From Sialis fuliginosa (lineage: Eukaryota > Arthropoda > Insecta > Megaloptera > Sialidae): DNA of 64,000 bases. The position numbers were made by a program, and so were the translations under genes. Position 1 is the stretch's first letter. Every line of letters begins with the position of its first letter. The stretch is from the NCBI GenBank assembly GCA_961205875.1, contig OY540810.1, positions 10,292,001 through 10,356,000 on the forward strand. Reading direction: 5' to 3'. This document shows, in pieces, positions 10,609 through 21,038 of this stretch. The notes beneath the pieces were generated by a model. That model was not told where the DNA came from. It searched no databases and was given only the letters and a program-made list of their open reading frames with translations.

Positions 10609-11152
10609 TAAGTACTGGCACCAATCTTGGCCAATATCGCAGTGTTTGACACTTGTTTAATTAAATGTACTTAATTAGAAATTATTTGTTGTTATTTGAT
10701 TATTATTATTACTGAATCATAATCTATAGACACTTAACTGTAAAACAGATTATTTTGATCACAATCAGCCAATGGTTTTCAAAATGGTGGACATGTATAC
10801 TAATTATTAGTGTAATCTATTTATTAATTATTGTATTATCATCTGCTTTAGATTATTTCAAAGTTGAAGATTATTTATTTTATTACTTTTGTGTCTTATT
10901 GTTAGTACTTATCATTTACCATTACTGGTTTTACTTTATTCATTATTGGAAAAAAATATAAACAAAATAAAAATTTATAATTTAAAAAACAAACTATATT
11001 TGCGAACTTAGATATTTAAATTGATTTAATAAAGATAAACTTGTTTTATTAGTAATATGAGTTAATGAGAATTACAAAAAAGAAGCTCATCAATCATAAA
11101 AAATCAGTATGCCTTGCTCTTAAACTGGCCAAGACTGGTTCCAGTACCTTAA
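10609..11152 (+). mobile_element. TIR family A, copy at 10.6 kb
   Basis: The ends AAGTACTGGCACCAATCTTGGCC and, reversed, AAGGTACTGGAACCAGTCTTGGCC pair as about 24-bp TIRs. The interior is shared with copies at 15203, 35930, 45757 and 49868. A 68-codon hydrophobic frame at 10755-10961 is broken or absent in the sibling copies, so it is not treated as a gene. The superfamily is undetermined. Confidence 0.75.
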
Positions 11153-11239
11153 GTCTATAATTTATTTAAAATATGAGTTGTATCAAATTTGATATCTATA
11201 TTTATATAGGTAGTTACGTATTCAGAAGTAAAAAATACA

Positions 11240-11760
11240 TTAACCCAGCAGTGGAGACGTGTTGTTGATCTGACCCAACGACATCTATGAAGACCTCTAT
11301 TAACAAAACGAAATTTGTTCTTTACTTGTCTGAATCATGTTGAACATTGTTGACATTCATTAGTTTAAGTTTTTTCACAGAAACGCGGTGTATTATTCCT
11401 CCTCAAATTTGTTGTTGGGTCAATCTGATCCAACGTTCCCGTTAACGTGACTTTTAACAACATGGCCGGCTCATTAAAAAAAAATATCAGATCCGAATGA
11501 TATTGAAAAAATTTAACATTCAAACCTTCCCGTGATTAAGATAATATTACATTATCATTATTTTTATGCTGTAAACGTTCATTAATATTTGAAAAAAATA
11601 AAAATTAGGGTATATTATATGATTTATATTAGATTGGGGATCTAATGACATGTTTTACTTATTAATAAAATAATTATGTAATTAAAGAGTGCCTACTTTA
11701 AATAGCTCCTAATATCTAACGGGTCAAATTGACCCACTGTAAAAATAACACAGTTCGTGA
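11240..11760. mobile_element. possible piggyBac-like remnant
   Basis: The left edge reads TTAACCCAGCAGTGG, that is, a TTAA target followed by CCC. The interior has GTTGGGTCAATCTGATCCAAC, and near the right edge is CGGGTCAAATTGACCCACTG, a palindrome type seen in piggyBac ends. The expected GGGTTAA right border is not visible, so the extent is a guess. Confidence 0.3.
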
Positions 11761-12534
11761 TTTTTGTACAATTTGATTTGATTTTTGTAAAATTTTATTA
11801 ATCTGACTTAAATTGTTTTTGACATGATCAATTCAACTATGCTTTTAAGTATTTAAAATAATTTCATATTTTAGTAAAAGTATTTTTGACAGCACTTTAC
11901 AAAATCATAGAAAGCTCCATATACCGATACTAAAACATCAGACTTTTCTAATGCCTATATAATATTTATATTACATACATATTTATATCACATTTCCCAT
12001 GAAAACAGAATCAAATCGTCTATTCTGGAAAATAAAATAAAATACATTCGGATTTATATCGATCATACCTACTTTAAAACCTCGTAAGTTTCAGTGTTGC
12101 ACGTACACACATACATACCAACATATATAAAACCACTAGAGTGTATTGCGTATACCTATACTGTACAGGAATATAAGCCAGTTCCGGGAATTTAACCACC
12201 CTGTCACGTTCGTTTGGACTTTAGAACCGAGCGTCCTTGCCTAAGGATAAACAGATATCCAGCTATCCACGGAGAGCTAAAGGATACTTGACACCTGCGC
12301 TTCAGAAGGGTTCACGAATAACATTTTGTAAATGATATTACAGAAGTGACCACTATGTTGATATTACCGAATACATGGAATATCAATAATACTAAATTTA
12401 ATATTTATTTATGTATGTATGTTGTGTGGTATCCATAATTTATTATAAAGGAGTACCTATTACTTTTTATTAGGAATATTTTAAAATATATCTTGTACTT
12501 ATTTAGATATACAATATAACATATTTATCTGTAA
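11761..12534. other. AT-rich, with a GC-richer island at 12180-12320
   Basis: Nothing is recognised in most of it. At 12180-12320 base composition rises sharply. On the plus strand a TAG at 12222-12224 is followed by about 36 open codons ending in TGA, with no start codon. It may be an exon piece or an unidentified repeat; no protein family was recognised. Confidence 0.3.
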
Positions 12535-13533
12535 CTAGCAGTGCCCACGCGGCTTCGCTCGCGTAGACTACGGAATTATTGTTTAGGATTTTTGAAAAAT
12601 ATAGTTTAATTAATTAAGAACAAACACGATTAATTATTATTGTAATAATAACTTATCAAAACCTAAATGACCTAACAAAAACGAATCAGAAGAAAAAAGT
12701 ACAAATAATTTATGTTCTGTTTAAATTTAAATGTTAATTATTGAAAACAAAATAAACTCACGACGATCGGCCGAGGGAATCCGAATATCTACCGAGCGTA
12801 AGCGAATCCAGTCTGTTGTACATCGCTTCGATGCGGCACACCATACATTTAATATGTTACCTTTATAAATTTATTTTAAGATATTTTCTAAACTATACGA
12901 CCAAATTGGATGCTGTAAAGAGCAAATTATATCTACATAAAGTACTTATGACGATGAAATCATTTATTTCGATAAGGATTAATGTTTTGCAGGTCATAAG
13001 TCCATGTAAACAGAACCCAAATATTTTATGTTTTTTTTTGTAACATAAAAGCAGTCATTGTGGCTTAAATATAAAAGTTAGACATATCGTGTCGCGAACT
13101 TTATTGTAGAAATTTTGATTCTACACAATTCTTTAACACATTATTTTGTTCTATATTGAACGGTTTAGGCAGCGTATTACAAAACAGAGCGCCTACGGCA
13201 AAATTTTTTCCGACTTGATTTACTATTATTGTCACTGCTTAGTTATTATGTTCCCTAACGTAACAAAATATAGCCCATAACCTGGCCAGAGAACGTACCT
13301 TTGAATTAAAAAAAAACACGTAAATCGGATAAGTGGTTCTCGAGTGATAAGCGCACAAACGGACAGACATACAGACAGAGAGACGTTGAGCTTTATATAT
13401 ATTAAGGATTACCTGGCCAGAGAATGTACCTATGAATTAAAAAAGAAACCACGTAAATCGGATAAGCGGTTCTCGAGTGATAAGGTAACTAACGGACAGA
13501 CAGAGAGACGTTGAGCTTTATATATATTAAGGA
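12535..13533 (-). mobile_element. non-autonomous Helitron with duplicated 5' end
   Basis: On the minus strand the element starts A|TCCTTAATATATATAAAGCTC and ends GCTAG|T at 12535. The hairpin ACGCGAGCGAAGCCGCGT lies just inside that end. This is the Helitron pattern of 5' TC, 3' hairpin plus CTAG and A/T insertion. A complete unit is 12535-13408 (874 bp). Bases 13412-13533 repeat the 5' 125 bases in tandem (period 131), so there are two 5' ends. It carries the same sequence as the element at 60683-61566. No Rep/helicase coding was seen. Confidence 0.85.
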
Positions 13534-13666
13534 TGAACCTATCAAATATTGGTGTCACTTATCGCTAACAATTTACACAGCGCACGCGAAGATACCTCTC
13601 CGATGATTGTTTTTTTAGACTTCATAAAAACACAAAAATATCCTCTTTACAAAAATTATACACCTG

Positions 13667-13762
13667 AGCATTCCTCGTGGAACACTCTTTCATTAGTGAA
13701 ATTCAGAATAAAATCCGTTCAGTAGCTACTGAGAAAATTGTGCACGGACAGACGCGATGAAG
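13667..13762 (-). mobile_element. Helitron internal fragment
   Basis: CCTCGTGGAACACTCTTTCATTAGTGAAATT and AAATCCGTTCAGTAGCTACTGAGAAAA match, inverted, the 5' part of the Helitron fragment at 33613-33806 and less closely 1721-1800. Both ends are missing. Confidence 0.6.
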
Positions 13763-13767
13763 GACTT

Positions 13768-14412
13768 CAAAATTTTAACTTGATTCCGTTTCCGTATCTC
13801 TCTGTCTGTCCCCCGATTCCTTGCCACATGCATAACTCATGAACCACTGAGTCGATATTAATGAAACTTGATTGGTTGGTTGGTTGCGTCTGACTTGAGG
13901 ACGGTCCTAACTTAAAATCATTAAAATCGTATGTAAGGGAGAGGGGTGACATCCCAAAATATTTATTTTTGGAAGATATCTCAAGAACGACATATGTTAC
14001 GTGAAAATTGTATAGAATCTTTTTTGGGGAGCATTAAATTTTCTGTAATATAGGCTACGACAACGTTTATTACAAGCTTTTTTAAATATTCTTTTACAAA
14101 GATGTATCTTACTTTACTGCAGTGGTTGTCGGAGTTTTGACGGTACGAATCGTGCATTTTACCGTCAAAAACCACGGCAATCACTGCATTCTTAAATGAA
14201 ATAGAATATAGAGGGAAATTGTCAACAAATTTAAAATATACGAAAAATAACCACACGCCTATAAAGAAAAATGTCAAATTAATATTTTTAAATTAAACTG
14301 TATGAAAATTAAATGATTAGTCAATGGCTGACAATTCATGTGAATACTTTATCGGTTTTTAAATAAATTGTCCAATAATTAAGTACCTTCGAGGAATTTA
14401 GCACGAGGAAGC
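13768..14412 (-). mobile_element. TIR family F copy, containing a hairpin insertion
   Basis: The right edge, reversed, reads GTGCTTCCTCGTGCTAAATT, the conserved end of family F (also at 32123 and 39194). Inside are GAACCACTGAGTCGATATTAATGAAACTTG and GAGGACGGTCCTAACTT, both shared with those copies. The other terminus is eroded. A small hairpin element (14118-14188) has inserted. Confidence 0.7.
14118..14188. repeat. 71-bp hairpin inside family F copy
   Basis: Arms of about 29 bases (TGCAGTGGTTGTCGGAGTTTTGACGGTA against its imperfect complement) enclose a 13-15-base loop. It is absent from the sibling family F copies, so it was probably inserted as a tiny foldback MITE. Confidence 0.7.
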
Positions 14413-15202
14413 ACTGTGCATCTACTTGGCAGATGTTTTTTTGGATGTATTTGAAGATTAAAGTCTTTTGAATAGAAATTCAATAAAAAAAGTCACATGA
14501 AAATCTATTCACTATAGAGTATATAGACGGATTTCAATTTAAGGTAAAAGGGTAACTGCACCGGACATGTTTTTTAAAAAATTTGTTGTCATGAAATACA
14601 AATTGAAACTATAAAATGATAAATTTTAATTTTTATCTCATGAAAACAACAGTATATGATAAAATTTTATTATAATACAGAAATAAAATTTCAACCAATC
14701 TTAAAACAAGAAACAAATTAACGTTTACCTCAATTTATGTTTCAACATTAAAAAGTAATACATCACAAGATAATACATTAATCGCACCAAAAACATGTTT
14801 TGTTAATCTTGAGCTTTTTATTCTTGTTTATAACATGTTCAAACAAGTATAAATAAAAAATTGTTTAATATGCATACATATACATGTTATATATGTTGTG
14901 GTTGTTATCTTGATAAGCTTAGCAGCCTCAAGCGGACAAAACAAAAAATCTTGGATAACGAGTTTGTCTTTTTAACATCCGTTTTAAAGCACCGAGTTTT
15001 ATAAATTAAATGGAAACACATATCTTTTAGAACGATAACAGCAAATCTGCAATTAAACGGCCAAAAATTGGAGGATTTTTCAAGGAAAAAAATAAAGCCA
15101 GATACTCCCTATTTGTAATATTTTTTATTTATTATTTTGGACACTATTTTAAACTTTCTCACGATTTATTTAATGATTTATCTTCATATGAAAAGATCAC
15201 AT
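14413..15202. other. AT-rich, nothing recognised
   Basis: No gene or repeat structure could be supported. Confidence 0.4.
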
Positions 15203-15749
15203 AGGTACATACATACGAACCAGTCTTGGATCATACCCTAGTGTTGGATTCTTATATAATTAAATGTACTTAATAAGAAATATTTGTTGATATTTGATTA
15301 CTGCCATTACAGAATCATAATCTATGGACACTTAACGGCTTAATTTGATGACAATCGGTCAGTGGATGTCAAAATAGTGGACAGTTAAACTTAATACTAG
15401 TATAATCTATTTGTTAATTATTATATCATCATAACATCTACTTTACAATGTCTCAAATTTTACAATTCTTTATTTTATAACATTTGTATCGTAGTATTTA
15501 TCATTTTGTACTCATTAAGAAGTGTACATTACTGTGTGCCCATTGCTGGTTCTATTTTATCCATTACTGAAGAAAAATAAAAAACTTTAATTTAAAAAAA
15601 AACTTTGTTATGGTCTTTGGTAATTAAATTGGTTTAATAAAGAGGTGCTTATTTTACTAGTATCATGAGTTCGTGAGAGTTACAAAAAATAAGCCCACCA
15701 ATCCCAAAAAACAGTACATCTTGCTCTTAAAGACTGGTGCCAGTACCTT
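15203..15749 (+). mobile_element. TIR family A, copy at 15.2 kb
   Basis: Collinear with the 10609 copy from TTAAATGTACTTAATWAGAAAT to CTTGCTCTTAAAGACTGGTGCCAGTACCTTA. The left terminus (GAACCAGTCTTGGATC) is disrupted by a few extra bases. It is immediately followed by a family F copy. No coding. Confidence 0.7.
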
Positions 15750-15779
15750 ATTTTGTGTTCAATTATTTCATTCTTCGAT

Positions 15780-16224
15780 TAAAAAAAATTCCATTTCAGA
15801 TCAAAGCATAGACTTTTCGTTCCGTGTCTGTCTGTCTGTGTGTCTGAATTCTTGTCATACGCGTAACTCATGAACAATTAAACTGATATTAATGAAGCTT
15901 GATTGGTTGGTTGAGTCTGGCTAGTAGAAGCTCTAATTTAAAAATCATGAAAATTGTGTGTAAGGGAGTGGGGTGGTATTCCAAAATAGTTTTTTTTTTT
16001 TCAAAATATCTCAAAAACGACGAATTTTACCTAAAGTTTTGTTTGATCAATTACCAAAATAATAATAAGGGGCGAATTAATAAATTTCGTATCAATATTT
16101 CTAATAAAATTGCGTATAAATTAAATGTTAACTAGTGACAGTCGATCTGAATAATTTATAGGTAAGTATTTATCAAAATTGTTAGATAATTAACTATTTG
16201 GTAAATTTAGCACGCGGCAAAGCA
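15780..16224 (-). mobile_element. TIR family F copy
   Basis: Shares GTCTGTCTGTCTGTGTGTCTG, CATGAACAATTAAACTGATATTAATGAAGCTTG and TCTCAAAAACGACGAATTTTA with the 13768 copy and lies in the same orientation. The right edge, reversed, is ATGCTTTGCCGCGTGCTAAA, a decayed family F terminus. This copy is older and more diverged. Confidence 0.6.
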
Positions 16225-16439
16225 TTGTGCAATCACTTGGTAGATATTTTTTCAATTGTTATAATTTTTTTGCCCGTACTGTAAAGTCGTATTTTGTCCT
16301 TTACTCAATTGAAATTTTAACCATCGATATGTTCCTATTAGAAATTCATTTTTGTTATCACGCTTTTATTAGGTTAACCTGTAACATTGTAAGCAAATCT
16401 TACAACACACTTTTTACCTATTTCTAATTGTATCAATTT

Positions 16440-16565
16440 GAACCTTTGCAAACTATTAATACGATAATATGGTACCATCGAATTTCTATGAGGATGGAGG
16501 TGGAAGGTGGTTATAGGGACTCTTTAATGACTGACAATAAGCCCAAGCGGGTATTTTTGTTTTTT
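16440..16565 (+). repeat. dispersed repeat, copy 1 of 2
   Basis: AGGATGGAGGTGGAAGG, GGGACTC and GACTGACAATAAGCCCAAG recur in inverted orientation at 36515-36605 with moderate divergence. Class unknown. Confidence 0.5.
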
Positions 16566-17171
16566 AAACTAATTTAAAAATAAATATATAACAAATTCGT
16601 CTAAGAAAACAGTTATGTATGAATTAAATATTAATAAAAAAATATTTTAGATAGCTTAAAAAGTAATACACATAAAAATTCTTTTCCCCAGTATAAAGAA
16701 TTTACTTCTTAGTACTTCCAGCTGCAGTCTTAATATAATATATGTAAATTTTTATTACAATATCCTTTGTTCTTCAAGACAAATAAAAAATACAGCCATA
16801 TAAGATCGGTAAGTAGATTATAAGTTCAAAGCTTGTTTTCTAAATATGCATCGAATGGCCATGTTTTATTATTCATCAATGTTAGAGTCTCGGCAAATGC
16901 ATTTCCTGGCACGATATAATGTGTAATGGTTACTTCCGTTTCCAGGTCACTCTAGCTAACCGGGAGAACTATAAAATGGTGTTAGGAATTTAACAGGTGC
17001 ATGAGTTGAGATATAGAGATCAAGTAACAAGTTTATGTCTTTTGGTGTATTGATTTCTCTAGTTGGAACATGTATTTATTGTGTATGGGTACGGTGCATG
17101 AAATTTAAATGGGAGTGTAAAGAGTTTTCTGTCAAATTGAAATTATTTATTATTTTAATTTGTTTCATCTA
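16566..17171. other. AT-rich, nothing recognised
   Basis: No gene, RNA or repeat pair was identified. Confidence 0.4.
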
Positions 17172-18041
17172 TACCGGGTGGTCTATTTAAATTGAGACAA
17201 GTAAATATTTTAAAAACCAAGAATTTTTAGAGAAAATGTTTGGTACAAAAGTTGCAGGGTTAGGAGGGCGAAAACTAATGAATGTAAAAAATTTGAACTT
17301 GAGTGTATGTTTTAAGGTCATTTTGAGGTCAACTTCATTTTTTAAAATGGAAATATATATATATTTTTGCATATTTGTATTCTACAATAAAAAGGAAATA
17401 ACTTTTGTCTAAAAAGTTTTTTCGAAAACCTTCCTGTTGAAACCACATTCTTCTTTTTTCTTCATCAGTTAGCTTATGTAGTTCATATAGCGCATGATCC
17501 AAAAAGTTTTGATATTTTACACCATTCAAGTTTCCATAACAACAATTTATTTGGAAAGGCTTTCAGTTTTCCAGTTTGGCTAGGCTTTCGAATTATTTTG
17601 AAATATCTAATTATTATCATGTTGAAAAATGTATTGAAGTTGATGGGTATCACTTCGAATATTTATTATTTACATTAATAAAACATTTTAAATTTCCATT
17701 ATTTTTAGTTTCATTTTTTCTAGAAGATTAATTTCAGATATTTTTAACAAAAAAAAATATTTTTTTTTTTAATTAAAATTGGGATTTAAAAAAAACTTTT
17801 TAGACAAAAGTTATTTCCTTTTTGTTTTAAAATACGAATATGTAAAAAAATATATATATTTCCATTTAAAAAAATGAAGTTGACCTCAAAATGACCTTAA
17901 AACATACACTCAAGTTCAAATTTTTTACATTCATTAGTTTTCCCCCTCCTAACCCTGCAACTTTTGTACCAAACATTTTCTCTAAAAATTCTTGGTTTTT
18001 AAAATATTTACTTGTCTCAATTTAAATAGACCACCCGGTAT
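17172..18041. mobile_element. rearranged mariner-superfamily element with 250-bp TIRs
   Basis: TATACCGGGTGGTCTATTTAAATTGAGACAAG at the left is mirrored at the right. The inverted arms run about 250 bases each (17172-17424 and 17795-18041) and are flanked by TA, as expected for Tc1/mariner. The centre keeps two transposase pieces on opposite strands. On the minus strand, 17535-17425 encodes GNLNGVKYQNFL followed later by RRMWFQQEG, matching the LNGxxYxxFL...MWFQQDGAPxH block. On the plus strand, 17594-17670 encodes EKCIEVDGYHFEYLL, the C-terminal signature. The DDD catalytic centre is absent; the element cannot move itself. Confidence 0.85.
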
Positions 18042-18200
18042 AGCTATTACGAAAACAATAATCGTTTTAAGCCATTTTTCAGTTATTTCAGTCCACTCTA
18101 ATTGGTATTAATAAATCGAGTCTCCATGAATCGATTTTTGAAGTTATACTTCTTTGGATGCGTTCAGGGTGAACATTTAGTAATGCAACGGTAACGAAAT

Positions 18201-18425
18201 GTATAATTTCTTAATAATTTTGTCAGAAAAACGTTTGACAATAAAAACACTGATCTTGAAATAAAAAAAAATTGATTCTAAAATCAAAAATGATCAATCC
18301 ATATCAATTTCTAACTGGCGCGACCAATTTTTTTCAATTTTAATTTTAGAATCAAAATTTTTTATTTCAAGATCAATATTTTCATTGTCAAACGTTTTTC
18401 TGATAAAATTATCCACAAATTATAC
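18201..18425. repeat. foldback repeat, about 95-bp arms
   Basis: GTATAATTTCTTAATAATTTTGTCAGAAAAACGTTTGACAAT on the left pairs with its imperfect complement at the right, and inner AT-rich sequence (GATCTTGAAATAAAAAA, TTGATTCTAAAATCAAAA) pairs further in. The centre has AACTGGCGCGACC. It is probably a MITE; no target duplication was identified. Confidence 0.7.
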
Positions 18426-19551
18426 CAAAAAAAATGTTAAAAAATGTCTCTTGATGAAATGACCCAATGACCCATATAGCTGTCAACGTTGAATCACAAA
18501 TTTAATTTATCCATCTAAATATGGAAATGAGTACCAGGAATGCTTTTATGAGTATTCTAGATTTTTAGAAAAAGTTTAAGACACTCTAGTACATAGGTGT
18601 CCAACCTTTTAAACCTTCCGGGCCGCATAGCAAAAATTTTATTTAATTTGGTTTACTAAGGGCCGCAGGTTATATTATAAAACTGAGGACCTATATCTAT
18701 ATATAAATAGAGAGTTAGATTAGGAAGACCTTTTTTTTAAGTCGTAGATACTATTTTCTATGTACAATTATTATCATACATTTTTTTATTTTTTTAAATT
18801 ATTGGACAAGCTTGAAACTTTTTCCACATTTTTTTTTTTAATTTAGAGGGCGGCCCAGTCCAAATTCGTCCTAAACCCATATAAGGACCACTCTAATGAA
18901 CTTATATAAAAATTGTTAATCATGTAAACAATATTATCCGTAATAAGCTTAAAAATATAAGGTTTATATAATAATATGAACTCGTAAATCAGGGCATAGA
19001 TCCTAGTATTTTAAATAAAATCTTTGTATTAGGTATAGCAAAACAATTTGTATTCCTATTTGTTACATTAGTGAATTTAACGACTGTATTTATTTACATT
19101 ATTACAATGCTTTTTGAATATCGCTAACAAAATAAATATTGATTCTATGAAATATTTACAGATTATTCAGTAAAAGCTGTTTTTCAAACATAGACTAAGA
19201 ACAAAAACTTATATATTCCGTTTACTCTTATTTACAATTAGTTATTTTAGTATTTCTAATTTTTATTTATATATTTTGTTTTTGTTCGTTCTAGAAAAAT
19301 ATTTTTCGTAATAACATACCAAATATAATAAATATTTATTCTTGCTCTCTCACAAAATTGTATTTATGTATTATAAAAATAAATACATTTGTATATTATG
19401 TTCTTGGAAAAACACGGGTATAATGGACAAAAAACATACAAATTTCAAGCACTCTGATATTTACTACTGTCGAATTATTAAAAAAAAGGAACGTATCAAC
19501 TATTTCTATAAGTTCGTAGTACGTATAAGCCGTATGACTATATGTCTAGAT
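18426..19551. other. AT-rich, with a hAT-like terminus
   Basis: At 18596-18670, GTGTCCAACCTTTTAAACCTTCCGGGCCGC resembles the end of a widespread hAT element (motif GTCCAACCTTTT...GGGCCGC). A possible opposite end with GGCGGCCCAGTCC is near 18850. Nothing else was recognised. Confidence 0.4.
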
Positions 19552-19951
19552 CAGGGTTTCCCAACATTTTTGTACCTTAGATCAGGGATTTTCAACCTGT
19601 ATTGTAAGGGATCTTTGGTAAATACCAGTGGTTTGTTGTGAATTTTTGGGGGTCCGTTATTGTTACAAGATTGAAAACCACTGCTTTAGAGCACATTATA
19701 AAATACCAGTAAAAGCTTTATGTTTGGATACATTGTTTCCACATTTTTCTCACAGTTGTACATAAAATTTTCAATAGAATCAATAAATATCAGATTTTGT
19801 CATTTTTTTAGAATTAAATCCAGTGTAAGAGGTACCATTTGTTGACGCGTCTGAATAATAAATTTTGAAAAATAATGACTTGTTTGAATATGGTTTCTAC
19901 TTATATATATTCTCGCCATGGTGCTCGCAGGTATAGGGTTGGGAACCTCTG
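19552..19951. mobile_element. hAT MITE with exact 8-bp target duplication
   Basis: The element starts CAGGGTTTCCCAAC and ends GTTGGGAACCTCTG, imperfect inverted repeats of the hAT type. GTCTAGAT flanks it on both sides (19544-19551 and 19952-19959), an exact 8-bp duplication as made by hAT transposases. A smaller hAT MITE lies inside at 19583-19683. There is no coding sequence. Confidence 0.9.
19583..19683. mobile_element. 101-bp hAT MITE nested in another
   Basis: Ends CAGGGATTTTCAACC and GGTTTTCAATC (reversed from the right) with terminal CAGGG/CACTG. The flanks CCTTAGAT and CTTTAGAG are a probable 8-bp target duplication with two changes. It interrupts the outer MITE about 30 bases from its left end, so it is the younger insertion. 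Confidence 0.75.
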
Positions 19952-19959
19952 GTCTAGAT

Positions 19960-20865
19960 ATTTAAATTCTATGTACCGTAGACTCTAACTACGCGGAATT
20001 TCAATGTTATTTTAAAAACATGCAAATATTTACTCTGCTCTTTATACTACAACAAAATTCGTAAATAAATTCATTCTTATTTTAAAGCTTGTCTTAAAAC
20101 CATTAGTTTTAAATTTCGTTTTCAAGTTTAGCCATAAGCACTAAAAAAAGTTTTTCCAAATTATTAACAAAACGCAAAAAATAGTCTTGGATTGTTTTCC
20201 AACTGTATTAATTTCATTTGCAGTCTGGACATTTGATAATAATTCTTAAGAATTAAACGTTTAACTTTTAAAATATGTTATAATCATAGACATAGAGCAT
20301 GGACCGCGCATTCTATATTAACATAATAGTGTAACATTTCTCCTAAACGGTGAGAGAGATGTGGTAGGTTTGGATATATCTATCTCTGTTTCTAATAAGA
20401 ATGAAATATATACTCCTGTTTAAAAAAGAACAAGTTTATCCCAACCAATGTTCTATCTCTTTCTTTTGAAACGACTCGTTCGCTTGAAAAACAGGTTAAG
20501 AAATACATACTTATTTCTGTTATAATAATCGATCAAACGAGTTTTTAGTTTCGCATTTGCACGCTAGTTGTCTACGCCAAAAATATTTTATCCACCGCAG
20601 GTTATTGTATTATAATATAACAAAAGTACCTCATAAGAATAATATAATTATAAACGATGTATACCGAAAATGTCTCGCTTTTTAACAAGATATGTATCTA
20701 TTAATTCATTTTATAGGGAATATCAATTAGAAAACCGGTCTTAGCCCTTGAAATAATACGGCTTTATTTAATAATATAAGCTTATGTATGTACATAATTT
20801 TTGTTTTTATTACAACCACTTTGAAACGGATTTCATGAAATCCTTTGACCCAAACCGCCGGTAAC
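19960..20865. other. AT-rich; Helitron fragment at 20478-20600
   Basis: GAAAAACAGGTTAAGAAATACATACTTATTTCTGTTAT, then AATCGAT, then TTTGCACGCTAGTTGTCTACGCC match the Helitron sequence at 26005-26100. Both Helitron ends are missing. A GCATGGACCGCGCATTC island near 20300 is unexplained. The 3' end is the presumed promoter/5' UTR of the exon at 20866; no TATA box is obvious. Confidence 0.45.
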
Positions 20866-21038
20866 ATGGCTCACGTTTATACCGACCGAGTAGAACAAAA
20901 CGTGTCGCACATTCAGAATTGTTTATTAGTATTATCTGATTTAAAACCCAACACATCAACTTTAAAACTAACTCTCGAGAACTACAATAGTGGGACGTTA
21001 CGGGAATCTCAAACCTGTATTAATAAGATACATAAGTG
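20866..21038 (+). CDS. first coding exon of an unrecognised gene
   Basis: An ATG in good context (AAC before it, G after it) opens 57 codons plus two bases. The frame ends at a near-consensus splice donor, GTG|GTAAGT, and reading on meets a stop two codons later. The peptide begins MAHVYTDRVEQNVSHIQNCL and continues with VLSDLKPNTST, TLENYNSGTLRES and QTCINKIHK. It is soluble, mostly helical and Ser/Thr/Asn-rich, with mixed codons unlike the surrounding TATA-rich noise. I do not recognise the family; short kinetochore or coiled-coil subunits can begin similarly, but that is only an impression. Following exons should lie to the right on the plus strand and were not found. It is opposite in strand to neuroligin and to the 430-codon gene. 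Confidence 0.65.

Noticed and set aside
10755-10961. 68-codon hydrophobic frame resembling a small membrane protein
   Set aside because: It lies inside a family A TIR element, and the sibling copies do not keep it open. The hydrophobicity comes from T-rich DNA.
12816-13043. 75-codon frame on the plus strand
   Set aside because: It lies on the other strand of the same Helitron and has no recognisable features.
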